From Pseudomonas viridiflava (GTDB lineage: Bacteria > Pseudomonadota > Gammaproteobacteria > Pseudomonadales > Pseudomonadaceae): 64,000 nucleotides of DNA. Below the pieces are notes generated by a model. It made no database searches. It was not told the origin of the DNA and saw nothing but the letters and a program-made list of their open reading frames with translations. Both the position numbers and the translations under genes were made by a program. How positions within the stretch are numbered: the first letter of the stretch is position 1; each line of letters begins with the position of its first letter. The stretch lies in NCBI RefSeq assembly GCF_900580865.1, contig NZ_UTBZ01000052.1:62001-126000 (forward strand), read 5' to 3'. Of the stretch, positions 35,188-42,918 are shown piece by piece.

Positions 35188-36987
35188 TCAGGCCGGTACG
35201 GAGTGGTTGGCGTGATGGCCGCGCTGATGCGATGCCTCACTGAACTGGCTCTCGCCGTGCATCTCCGCCAGACGGGTGATGAACTCGTCGACGAACACAC
35301 GCATATCGGCGCTGACTTCCTTGTTGCGGGTGATCAGGCGGTTGTAGCCAAACAGCGCCGGGATCGCGACGAACAGGCCCATCGCGGTCGCGAGCAACGC
35401 GGCAGCCATACCCGGAGCGATGGCGTTGATGTTGACGTCGCCGGCCATTGCCGTGCCGAGGAACACCACCATGATCCCCAGCACGGTACCGAGCAGGCCG
35501 ATGTACGGGCCGCCGGCGATCGCGTTGGACAGGGTCGAGAGTTTCGAACTCAATTGCTGGTTTTCGCGGGTGCGCACGCCGTCCATGGAGCAGCGGATCG
35601 CTTCGATAGTCGCCGCTGACACCGACGAGGTATCAGCGCCCTGCTCTCGGCGAGTGCGAATCTCTTTGACCGCCACCAGGTACAGGCGCCACAGCGACGA
35701 ATGCTGCAAACGTTGGGCGAGTTGCGCGTCGTCGGCGAACATCTCCAGACGTGTGCCGACCTTGGCGAACTGCACACGGAAGTCTTCGTTGGCGGCGCTG
35801 ACGCGGCTGAGGCTGCGGTTCTTGCGCAGCATGATGATCCACGACTGGAACATCATCAACACCAGCACGGCGATGATCACCCAGGCGTCGATTGGCACGG
35901 CGTTGAGCAGGAAGCCGAGGCTGCCGAAACCGAAACCGGATTGCTCTTCATCGACGCCGTAAGCGACCAGTTTCGACTCGGCGCCTTGCGAAGTGGCGTC
36001 GGCGAGCAACAGCGGCGCCGGGCGTGAAACCTTCGACAGGCGCAATTCATCGATAGCGCCAACGAATGGCTGGAACGGACCTTCGTGCACGTCAGCGCCG
36101 ATGGCCATGACCGAATTGAAGGCCGGCATCGCCTGGGCGAGCGTGGCAGCTTCGCGACCGTTGATGAACAGGGTCACTTTGGAGCCTTCAGCGGTCAGCG
36201 CGACGTGTTGCCATTGGCCCGGATTCAGCGCTTGTGTGGCAACAGCACGTTGGCCATCGACCTCAACAAACGGTACGCCTTGGTTCGCGCCGATCAGCAG
36301 ACTGTTGGCGCCCTCACGACGGGCGAGAATCAGTTGTTCGCCACTGGCCTGATCCAGACGCAACCAGGCACTGAAGGTAAATGCGCTGCCGGCGTTGTGT
36401 TGCAACGAAGGGCTGGCCGGCAGCAACAACGGCTGGCCGCTGAACTGCAAGGCGCGCCCAACTACGCCGTCAATCGCCGCGCCGGTCGCGCTTTGCGCAG
36501 TGTTGCCATACGCGGTGGTGTCTTTGGCCGGGGTGCCGGTGGCGCCGTCGAAGTGATAGAGCGCGGTGTAATTCGGATCAAACGTCAGTTGGCCGTTGCC
36601 GGTCGCCGGCGCCTTCTGATTGCCGTAGTACATCCAGATGTCCTGACGCTGACCGCCCTCGACATTCGGCACATCGACCCAGATCAGCGCCATGCCCATC
36701 AGCGCGTCGAAGCTTTCGATCTGGTGGTTGAGCACAGTCTTGTCATCGGCGGCGACGAAGCGCAGATCGGCGCCGTCCTCTTTCACCCCGTCGAAGGTGA
36801 AATTGCCAGTGTGCAGGCGCACCAGCAGCGCGGTGCGACCGAGGGCCTGATTGATGGCCGCGCCTTGTGGCGTGGTGTCGACAGCGATCTGTTTGCGGTA
36901 GTGCCAGTCGTCCTGCCACCAGGCCTGAGCCGTGGCCGGGAGCACGAAGCCCAGGCAGATCAACAACGAAAGGAAGAGGCGCTGCAT
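35188..36987 (-). CDS. exbB: DUF2341-LamG-ExbB fusion protein
   Basis: 599 residues. Signal peptide (MQRLFLSLLICLGFVLPATA), a DUF2341 region (WWQDDWHYRKQIAVD, about 25-140), a LamG/concanavalin-like domain (about 180-350; ALYHFDGATGTPAKD and FVGAIDELRLSKVSR), then three membrane helices of the MotA/TolQ/ExbB channel (about 385-405, 500-525, 545-570; GTVLGIMVVFLGTAM). So an ExbB motor subunit carries a large periplasmic carbohydrate- or protein-binding head. ATG 36987 lies 14 bases after the TpsB stop. Such fusions occur in other Pseudomonas; the ligand is unknown. Confidence 0.88.
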   Translation of the reverse strand: MQRLFLSLLICLGFVLPATAQAWWQDDWHYRKQIAVDTTPQGAAINQALGRTALLVRLHTGNFTFDGVKEDGADLRFVAADDKTVLNHQIESFDALMGMALIWVDVPNVEGGQRQDIWMYYGNQKAPATGNGQLTFDPNYTALYHFDGATGTPAKDTTAYGNTAQSATGAAIDGVVGRALQFSGQPLLLPASPSLQHNAGSAFTFSAWLRLDQASGEQLILARREGANSLLIGANQGVPFVEVDGQRAVATQALNPGQWQHVALTAEGSKVTLFINGREAATLAQAMPAFNSVMAIGADVHEGPFQPFVGAIDELRLSKVSRPAPLLLADATSQGAESKLVAYGVDEEQSGFGFGSLGFLLNAVPIDAWVIIAVLVLMMFQSWIIMLRKNRSLSRVSAANEDFRVQFAKVGTRLEMFADDAQLAQRLQHSSLWRLYLVAVKEIRTRREQGADTSSVSAATIEAIRCSMDGVRTRENQQLSSKLSTLSNAIAGGPYIGLLGTVLGIMVVFLGTAMAGDVNINAIAPGMAAALLATAMGLFVAIPALFGYNRLITRNKEVSADMRVFVDEFITRLAEMHGESQFSEASHQRGHHANHSVPA

Positions 36988-37001
36988 GAACGTGCTCCTT
37001 G

Positions 37002-38600
37002 TCAGAAAGTGGCTTGAAGGTTGAAGTGCAGGCGCGATTCCTGTTTCGAGGTGTTCGGCCCTTCGAGTAGCGGGTAGCCCCAGTCGAGGCTGCCGGACAG
37101 CCATTTGCTCAGGCTGGCGCGGGTGCCGAGGCCGACGCTGGCCATGGCGTAATTGGCGTCCTGATCCGGCAGTTCGTCGCGCAGATACAGTTGCGCGCCT
37201 TCGGCGAAGGCATAGAAGCGCCAGTCCTGCATCCACGTGCCGGCGTACTTGGCCAGCGACGGCGTGCGCAGTTCCTGGCTGAGCAGCAAGCCGTCATCGC
37301 CAGTGCGTTCGGCGGCCAGATAGCCACGCACCGAAGTGGCGCCGCCGGCGGAGAATTGTTCGTTGGAAACCAGTGGCCCGGACGCAAGTTGGAACGCTGC
37401 TTTGCTTGCGCTCTGCCAATCGCTGTCGAAGGTCCAGGTGTAATTGGTGTCGCCCTTGAGCACGGCGAAACTCGGTTTGGCGCGGTAGCGTTTGTAGTCA
37501 AAATCTTCGTCGGAACTGCCGTAGCCGAAAATGCTGCGGGTGGCGGCGACCAGGCTCAGGCCGAGGCCGAGCTGGCTCTTCTCGCTGTAGCGATAGCCGT
37601 TGTAGGCGAAGGTGAACGGCGCGTATTGCAACGGGACTTTGTCGCTTTCGCCAGACAGGGTCAGGCGTTCGTCGAAGTCCTTGAAGTCGATGCCGGCGGA
37701 CAGCGAGTTCGACCAGTTGCCGCTCGACGGCAGCGTGTAAATCGCCGACACACCATAGGAGTGGCCCTTGCCGAGCACGTTGCTGCCGCCGATGGTGGCG
37801 ACGTTGCTGTCGGACTGGTAACCGGAGAACTGCACGCTCCAGCGATCGGTCAGCGGCGCGGTGTAGGAGCCGGACCAGACCTTGGCATTGTCGGTTTCCT
37901 GCGGTGCGGTGAAGAACGTCAGGTTGACGCTATGGCCGAGTTGCCAGAGGTTGTTGTAGCCGAGGCTGGTGACGGTGCGCAGCTTTTCCGTGTCGGCGCT
38001 GTAGTCGTTATTGAGGCCGACGCTGGCGGTCCACGGGTTCTGGTCTTCGACCTGCAAATCGACGTCCATGGTGCCGGGGCGCTGACCTTCGCGCACCAGC
38101 GGCATCACTTGCCGTCCCGGGGTTTTGTTGAGCTGCGCCAGTTCGCCCTGGACCTTGGCGAAATCCGGCACCTCGCCTTCTTTCAATGCCGGAACGTCGT
38201 CGCGGATGTCCAGCGGCGAATAGTGTTTGGCGCCGACTACACGTACCCGGCCAACCTTGGTTTCGCTGACTTGCAGGTAGACGATGCCATCCGCGACCGC
38301 TTGCTCCGGCAGCTCGACGAACACCGATTGGTAGCCGCGTTCCTGATAGGCTTTTTGCAACGCGTCGCGAGCGCCTTCGATATCCGTAAGGGCTTTTTGT
38401 GGGCCGAGAAACGGGTACACCGCTTCTTCAATCGCCCGTGCATCGAGCACGGTGTTGCCGCGCACGAAGTATTCGTTGACGTCGACCAGTCGCTTCGCCG
38501 CCGCGTTTTCCGCAGCCTCTTCGGCCAATGCCGGCTGCACGCCCGCCGTCACCAGCAGCCAGCCCCACAGCGCCAGCCGTGACTTGAAAATCGGTTCCAC
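37002..38600 (-). CDS. TpsB family two-partner secretion transporter (PdtB-like)
   Basis: 532 residues with GTG start at 38600 (AGGGGGTAGT upstream). Signal (LALWGWLLVTAGVQPALA-EE), POTRA-2-like domains (about 45-195; VNEYFVRGNTVLDARAIEEA, VGRVRVVGAKHYSPLDIRDD), then a 16-strand FhaC-type barrel with motif VRGY(L) at about residue 410-ish (GGATSVRGYLAAE) and terminal LHFNLQATF. It should export a TpsA exoprotein. No TpsA gene is adjacent, so the partner lies elsewhere or is absent. Operon context matches the P. aeruginosa Pdt locus. Confidence 0.88.
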   Translation of the reverse strand: MEPIFKSRLALWGWLLVTAGVQPALAEEAAENAAAKRLVDVNEYFVRGNTVLDARAIEEAVYPFLGPQKALTDIEGARDALQKAYQERGYQSVFVELPEQAVADGIVYLQVSETKVGRVRVVGAKHYSPLDIRDDVPALKEGEVPDFAKVQGELAQLNKTPGRQVMPLVREGQRPGTMDVDLQVEDQNPWTASVGLNNDYSADTEKLRTVTSLGYNNLWQLGHSVNLTFFTAPQETDNAKVWSGSYTAPLTDRWSVQFSGYQSDSNVATIGGSNVLGKGHSYGVSAIYTLPSSGNWSNSLSAGIDFKDFDERLTLSGESDKVPLQYAPFTFAYNGYRYSEKSQLGLGLSLVAATRSIFGYGSSDEDFDYKRYRAKPSFAVLKGDTNYTWTFDSDWQSASKAAFQLASGPLVSNEQFSAGGATSVRGYLAAERTGDDGLLLSQELRTPSLAKYAGTWMQDWRFYAFAEGAQLYLRDELPDQDANYAMASVGLGTRASLSKWLSGSLDWGYPLLEGPNTSKQESRLHFNLQATF

Positions 38601-38656
38601 ACTACCCCCTGAATTCGCGATGACCTGTTGGCGTTTCGAACGCCGCGTGTATGGCG

Positions 38657-39268
38657 TCAATTGCTGGCTGTCGAGGCGCAGGCGTGTTTGCCCAGCCATG
38701 TGTGCAAAAGCGCGAAGTTCAGCGAGAACTCGGGCATTTGCAGCAAGGCACCGCAGAACACTTCGCCAATGATTTTTTGAATGAGCAGCACCGCCCGTGG
38801 CTCGTTGAGCAGCGTGGCGATGTCGCGACTGAGGGCGTTGAAGCTCCAGACTTTCTGGTTCAGGCCAAGACCAACGAACCAGCGGAACAACAGGTTGTAA
38901 TTGAGCTGTTCATACAGTTGCTGCTCGCTGGGCACCGAATACAGCAGTTGCAGAAGCAGAATGTGCATGACCGTTTGCGCGGGGATCAGCATGCCAGGCT
39001 CTGCATTGAGGTCATGCAGGAGCTCGCGGTGGGCGTCGAGCAAATCGTCGATCTGCGGGCGCAGCAACACCAGCGAATGGCCCGGCGGAATGTAGCTCGA
39101 CACCTCTTTCAAGGCGCCCTGCCAGTCATCCTGCGAGACGATCCAGACCCACGGCGCGCCGTAGCGATACACCGAAACCGGCTTCTTGCGCGCGGCCTCG
39201 ACGATCTTCGACAGGCGTTGATCGAGTTCCTGCATGCCCACTTTCGAGTAGCGTTCCATAGTCCCCAT
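38657..39268 (-). CDS. Phd/YefM-like plus IS5-transposase-N-terminus-like protein (PhdA-like)
   Basis: 203 residues. The first about 55 residues (ERYSKVGMQELDQRLSKIVE ... SVYRYGAPWVWIVSQDDW) look like a Phd/YefM antitoxin. Residues about 95-165 (QTVMHILLLQLLYSVPSEQQ and LYEQLNYNLLFRWFVGLGLN) match the N-terminal DUF772 helical domain of IS5-type transposases, yet no catalytic domain follows. No toxin gene is adjacent. A 'prevent-host-death' gene (phdA) precedes pdtB in P. aeruginosa, from memory. Probably a DNA-binding regulator of the operon built from a captured transposase piece. Confidence 0.75.
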   Translation of the reverse strand: MGTMERYSKVGMQELDQRLSKIVEAARKKPVSVYRYGAPWVWIVSQDDWQGALKEVSSYIPPGHSLVLLRPQIDDLLDAHRELLHDLNAEPGMLIPAQTVMHILLLQLLYSVPSEQQLYEQLNYNLLFRWFVGLGLNQKVWSFNALSRDIATLLNEPRAVLLIQKIIGEVFCGALLQMPEFSLNFALLHTWLGKHACASTASN

Positions 39269-39426
39269 TGCCTCACTCCCGGCGTCCCGCCTCGGCTTGT
39301 GAAAAGCGCCCCGTTGGGCCCCTCAAGCGCGTTACATAGGCATGACCGGACTGGCGATGTGCTACCGAACTTTTGTCATAAAAGCTTCATTACAGAATCG
39401 CTAGGGATTTAACAGACAACACAAAA

Positions 39427-39522
39427 CCCTGTGGGAGCGAGCCTGCTCGCGAAAGCGGTGTGCCAGTCAATTAGAAGGTGACTGACAGGACGCCTTCGCG
39501 AGCAGGCTCGCTCCCACAGGGG
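39427..39522. repeat. REPIN, GAGCGAGCCTGCTCGCGAA family
   Basis: Inverted pair between the PhdA-like gene and the PLP-enzyme gene, with a central GTGTGCCAGTCA/TGACTGACAGGAC partial palindrome. Confidence 0.94.
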
Positions 39523-39541
39523 GATGTGCGTGATTTCGGGA

Positions 39542-40825
39542 TCAGGAGTAGACCGGCCAGGTGTCGACGATCTTGCCGTTGCGCACGGCGAGCAGGTCGC
39601 CGAATTGCAGGAGTACGGCTTCGGTCTGGGTCGGGCGCAGGAAAACCTGATCTTCCAGGTTCAGGCCGACCGCATTCGACCCGTTGACCATCTCCTGATT
39701 GGAGCTGCGCCCATACACGCCATTGCTTTGCAGACCGGCTGGCGATTCGAACTCGGCCATCCAGTTGCCGCCGTAGATGAAATAGGTCTGGCGCTGGTTC
39801 TGATCCCACCACGAAAACAGCTTCGACTTGTCATCCAGCGCCGGGATATTCACCGCGCCAGTGCTTTTCAATACGGGCGTGGCGATATAGGTCGCGGGCA
39901 CATGCTCGGTCAGCGATGGCAAATCATAGTGCGTCGGTTTTAGCATCGCCGTGCCCACCGACACTTCGCTGCTGAGCTTCTCGTTTTCATGAATGCGATA
40001 ACTCGGACTGCCAGCAGTGTTCAGGCACAAGCCGTCATGCCACAACGCCGGAAACTGCTGCCGGGTGAAATCGACGCAGCGCTGATAAATCACCATGACC
40101 TTGGCGAACAGTTCCTCCGGTGAACCAAGAACGCCCGGCACGCCCATGCCCACGAACGGGTCGTAACCCATGAACCCGGCGAATTCCAGATGCTGGGGGT
40201 TGGCGCTGATCAGCGCGAGCATCTGCCCCAGCTCATTCACATCACTGACCCCGCCGCGATGCAGGCCGACGTCCAGTTCAATGTTGATGCGCATCCTTGT
40301 GCCAAAACCCTGAGCCAGCGCGAGGTATTGCTGCAATCGCTCCGGGCCGTCGAGCAGCCATTGCAGTTGCTTCGCGGGATCGAACGGGCCTTTGTGGGAT
40401 TGATAAAACAGTTCTGCCGAGCGCACCGGCAACGGCTTGCCCAGCAGAATGTCGGAATGCGGAAAAACCTGTGCATCGTGATTGAGAAACGGCTGATGGA
40501 ACGACATCAGCTTCTGCGTTCCGGCACGTTGCGCGATGTAGCTCAACAGCCCCGGCGATGGCAACGACTTCTCCACCAGACGCAATTGCTTGCCACCACG
40601 CTTGACCGATCGCATCACCACATCGATGTTGTGATCGAGCCGATCCAGATCGATGAGCAGCACCGGACGCATTGGCCCGTTGTCCTTCAATTCTTTGTTC
40701 AGCGCGCGGAAATAGTCGCTGTACGGCGCGCCGTGATCCCCTGGGCGCAACCACGCGCCAACACCGACCAAGAGAGCGCCGACACCCAACGTACCGAGAA
40801 GAAAGTTACGTCGATTGACCGCCAT
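39542..40825 (-). CDS. Tat-exported alanine-racemase-fold PLP enzyme
   Basis: 427 residues. Twin-arginine signal (VNRRNFLLGTLGVGALLVG) followed by a fold-type III PLP barrel: the PLP Lys is likely in RLVEKSLPSP (about residue 84), with INIELDVGLHRGGV and LCLNTAGSPSYRIHE as further barrel motifs. Resembles D-threonine aldolase/DSD1 or alanine racemase N-domain proteins. Tat export fits a cofactor loaded in the cytosol. Its ATG abuts the stop of the FAD-enzyme gene (1 base overlap), so the two are coupled. Substrate unknown. Confidence 0.8.
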   Translation of the reverse strand: MAVNRRNFLLGTLGVGALLVGVGAWLRPGDHGAPYSDYFRALNKELKDNGPMRPVLLIDLDRLDHNIDVVMRSVKRGGKQLRLVEKSLPSPGLLSYIAQRAGTQKLMSFHQPFLNHDAQVFPHSDILLGKPLPVRSAELFYQSHKGPFDPAKQLQWLLDGPERLQQYLALAQGFGTRMRINIELDVGLHRGGVSDVNELGQMLALISANPQHLEFAGFMGYDPFVGMGVPGVLGSPEELFAKVMVIYQRCVDFTRQQFPALWHDGLCLNTAGSPSYRIHENEKLSSEVSVGTAMLKPTHYDLPSLTEHVPATYIATPVLKSTGAVNIPALDDKSKLFSWWDQNQRQTYFIYGGNWMAEFESPAGLQSNGVYGRSSNQEMVNGSNAVGLNLEDQVFLRPTQTEAVLLQFGDLLAVRNGKIVDTWPVYS

Positions 40826-42219
40826 CAGCTCACCCCCAAAATCGACGACAAATGCGCATTGAGAAAGCGCCCACTCGGATCCAGCGCCTGGCGCACATCG
40901 ATAAATTCGCGCCAGCGCGGATACAGCGGTTGCAGGTTCTTCGCGTTGAGCGTGTGCAACTTCCCCCAGTGCGGCCGACCGTTGTACTTCCAGAAGATCG
41001 GCTCGACCGCCGCGAAGAAGTTGTGATGGTCCATCTGATAATGCTGATGCACCGAGATCGAACAGCTGTCGCGGCCTTCGAACATGCTCAACGGAATGTC
41101 GTCAGCCTTGACGTAGCGGTACTCGATGGGAAACCAGGTACGCAGATCCTTGTTCTGAATCAGCTTGAGAATTTCGCGCAGGCACGCTGGGCCGTGTTCG
41201 GCGGGGACCGAATATTCCATTTCATTGAAACGCACGGTGCGCACGTTGGCGTAGATGTCGAACGAGTCGCCGACGCGCTCATCGAAACTGGCCAGATGGC
41301 GTAGGCTGTTGAGCAGCGTGCGGCGCAGGTCGGGGAAGTCGCTGCCGTACTTGTCGATCTTCTCGATCAAGGTGACGAACTCGTTGCCGCCCTCTTCTTC
41401 CGGGCTGATCGGCGGCGTGGCCGGTTCGTCGGTTTCATTGAGGGCGATGGACAAGGCGTAGTCGGAATGCGTGACGACGAGCATTTCCCAGTGCTGGTTT
41501 TCACTTGTGTTCTTTTCGAGGTCCTCGAGCAACTCTTCGGTCTTGGCGATCCATTGGCGCTCGCGCAAGCGATAAGCCGGGCGGTTTTGCAGACGGATTT
41601 TGGTGGCCACGCCGAGTGCGCCGAGGGAGACGCGTGCGGCGTTGAATACTTCCGGATGGCGCTGGTTGTCGCAGTCCAACACTTCACCACTGGCCGTGAC
41701 CAATTGCATACCGCAGACATGCGCCGAGTAGGACTGGAAGTTTTTGCCGGTGCCGTGGGTCGAGGTGGCAATGGCCCCGGCGAGGGTCTGGTAATCGATA
41801 TCGGCCATGTTCTGCAGGGCCTGGCCGATGTCTTTCAGCGGCAGGCCCATGCGTGACATCGGCGTGCCGGCGGCAAATTCGGCTTGCAGGGTTTTCGCAT
41901 CGTGGTCGAGCAGTCCGTTGAAATAGCTCAGCGACAACAGCGTGCCATCGGTGGGCACCAGTGCGCTGAAGGAATGTGCCGAGCCGACCGGGCGGATCTT
42001 GCCTTGTGCCTGCCTGATCGCTGCCACCAGCTCATCGAGGTTTTTCGGCGCCAGTCGCGCCGCAGGCAGGCAACTCTGCCCGCCCGACCAGTTGCGCCAG
42101 GGAATCAAGCGCGGCGCACGCAACAATTGGCCCAACGCCGGGCTGCTGGCCAGCGCGCTGAAGGCGCCGACAATGCTTGCCCGTTGCAACAACTGACGCC
42201 GTGTCAGATCCATGGTCAT
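40825..42219 (-). CDS. Tat-exported FAD oxidoreductase (D-arabinono-lactone oxidase family)
   Basis: 464 residues. Tat signal (LTRRQLLQRASIVGAFSALA), VAO-type FAD domain with RPVGSAHSFS (His 82 is the expected covalent FAD site) and AIATSTHGTG, and a C-terminal ALO domain (RPHWGKLHTLNAKNL, YPRWREFIDVRQALDPSGRF). Oxidises a sugar lactone or polyol; the electron acceptor could be the c-type cytochrome encoded upstream. ATG 42219 has AAGGTG in range; GTG 42228 is the alternative. Confidence 0.85.
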   Translation of the reverse strand: MTMDLTRRQLLQRASIVGAFSALASSPALGQLLRAPRLIPWRNWSGGQSCLPAARLAPKNLDELVAAIRQAQGKIRPVGSAHSFSALVPTDGTLLSLSYFNGLLDHDAKTLQAEFAAGTPMSRMGLPLKDIGQALQNMADIDYQTLAGAIATSTHGTGKNFQSYSAHVCGMQLVTASGEVLDCDNQRHPEVFNAARVSLGALGVATKIRLQNRPAYRLRERQWIAKTEELLEDLEKNTSENQHWEMLVVTHSDYALSIALNETDEPATPPISPEEEGGNEFVTLIEKIDKYGSDFPDLRRTLLNSLRHLASFDERVGDSFDIYANVRTVRFNEMEYSVPAEHGPACLREILKLIQNKDLRTWFPIEYRYVKADDIPLSMFEGRDSCSISVHQHYQMDHHNFFAAVEPIFWKYNGRPHWGKLHTLNAKNLQPLYPRWREFIDVRQALDPSGRFLNAHLSSILGVS

Positions 42220-42229
42220 GCCGGGCACC

Positions 42230-42586
42230 TTATTGTGGGAGGGGCTGGTCGGCCATGAAGCCGATCAATTGCAGGAATTGTTCTTCCGAACACTCGACGC
42301 ACTGGCCCATCGGCGGCATGCCGTTGTAGCCGTTGATGGCGTGGTCGAGCAGCGTGTCGGCGCCCTGCTGGATGCGCGGCTCCCAGGCGTTGCGGTCACC
42401 GGTGAGAGGGGCGTTGGCAGCCGGGTTGGCGTGGCAGAGTTGGCAGCTGTTGGCGTAGATCTGCGCCAGTGCCGGGTCTTTGGGCATGGCGTTATGATCG
42501 GTGGTGGCCGGGGGTTTGGGGCCTTCGCCGCAGCCGAACAGCGCCAGCGATAACGCCATTAATAATGTGAGTCGGATTGCCCGCAT
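42230..42586 (-). CDS. Cytochrome c lipoprotein (c5-like)
   Basis: 118 residues. Lipoprotein signal with LALFGC (Cys about 19), heme motif CQLCH, axial Met probably in GMPPMGQC and a Cys pair CVEC near the C-terminus as in cytochrome c5. Membrane-anchored periplasmic electron carrier. Ten bases separate it from the FAD oxidoreductase gene, arguing it accepts that enzyme's electrons. Confidence 0.85.
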   Translation of the reverse strand: MRAIRLTLLMALSLALFGCGEGPKPPATTDHNAMPKDPALAQIYANSCQLCHANPAANAPLTGDRNAWEPRIQQGADTLLDHAINGYNGMPPMGQCVECSEEQFLQLIGFMADQPLPQ

Positions 42587-42689
42587 AACGGCCTCGCTTA
42601 TTGTTGTGCTCACACCTTAAGGCAGCGGCCGCAGCAGGTTGAGGGCATTGCAGGCCAGAGAGGGGGGCATCCGGGGACATGACTTCTAT

Positions 42690-42774
42690 GTAGGAGCCGC
42701 CGAAGGCTGCGATCTTTTGATCTTGATCTTAAAAATCAAAGTCAAAAGATCGCAGCCTTCGGCAGCTCCTACAG
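42690..42774. repeat. REPIN, TGTAGGAGCTGCCGAAGG family
   Basis: TGTAGGAGCCGCCGAAGGCT...GATCTTTTGATC and its inverted copy around a TTAAAAATCAAAG centre. Confidence 0.93.
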
Positions 42775-42918
42775 GATTTCCGATGTGGATGTCCGCTCTG
42801 CTGTGCGCCTTTGCGTGACATTCGGGTGACATTTGCGGGTTTAAATTCCGGCGCATTCAGGCGTATAACCTGTGAAGGCTTTTTGATCTGCATACGGACA
42901 TCAACACGGGGTAGCGAC

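Noticed and set aside
38657..39268. Toxin-antitoxin locus
   Set aside because: Only an antitoxin-like domain is present; no toxin-size gene adjoins it, so a TA call is not supported.
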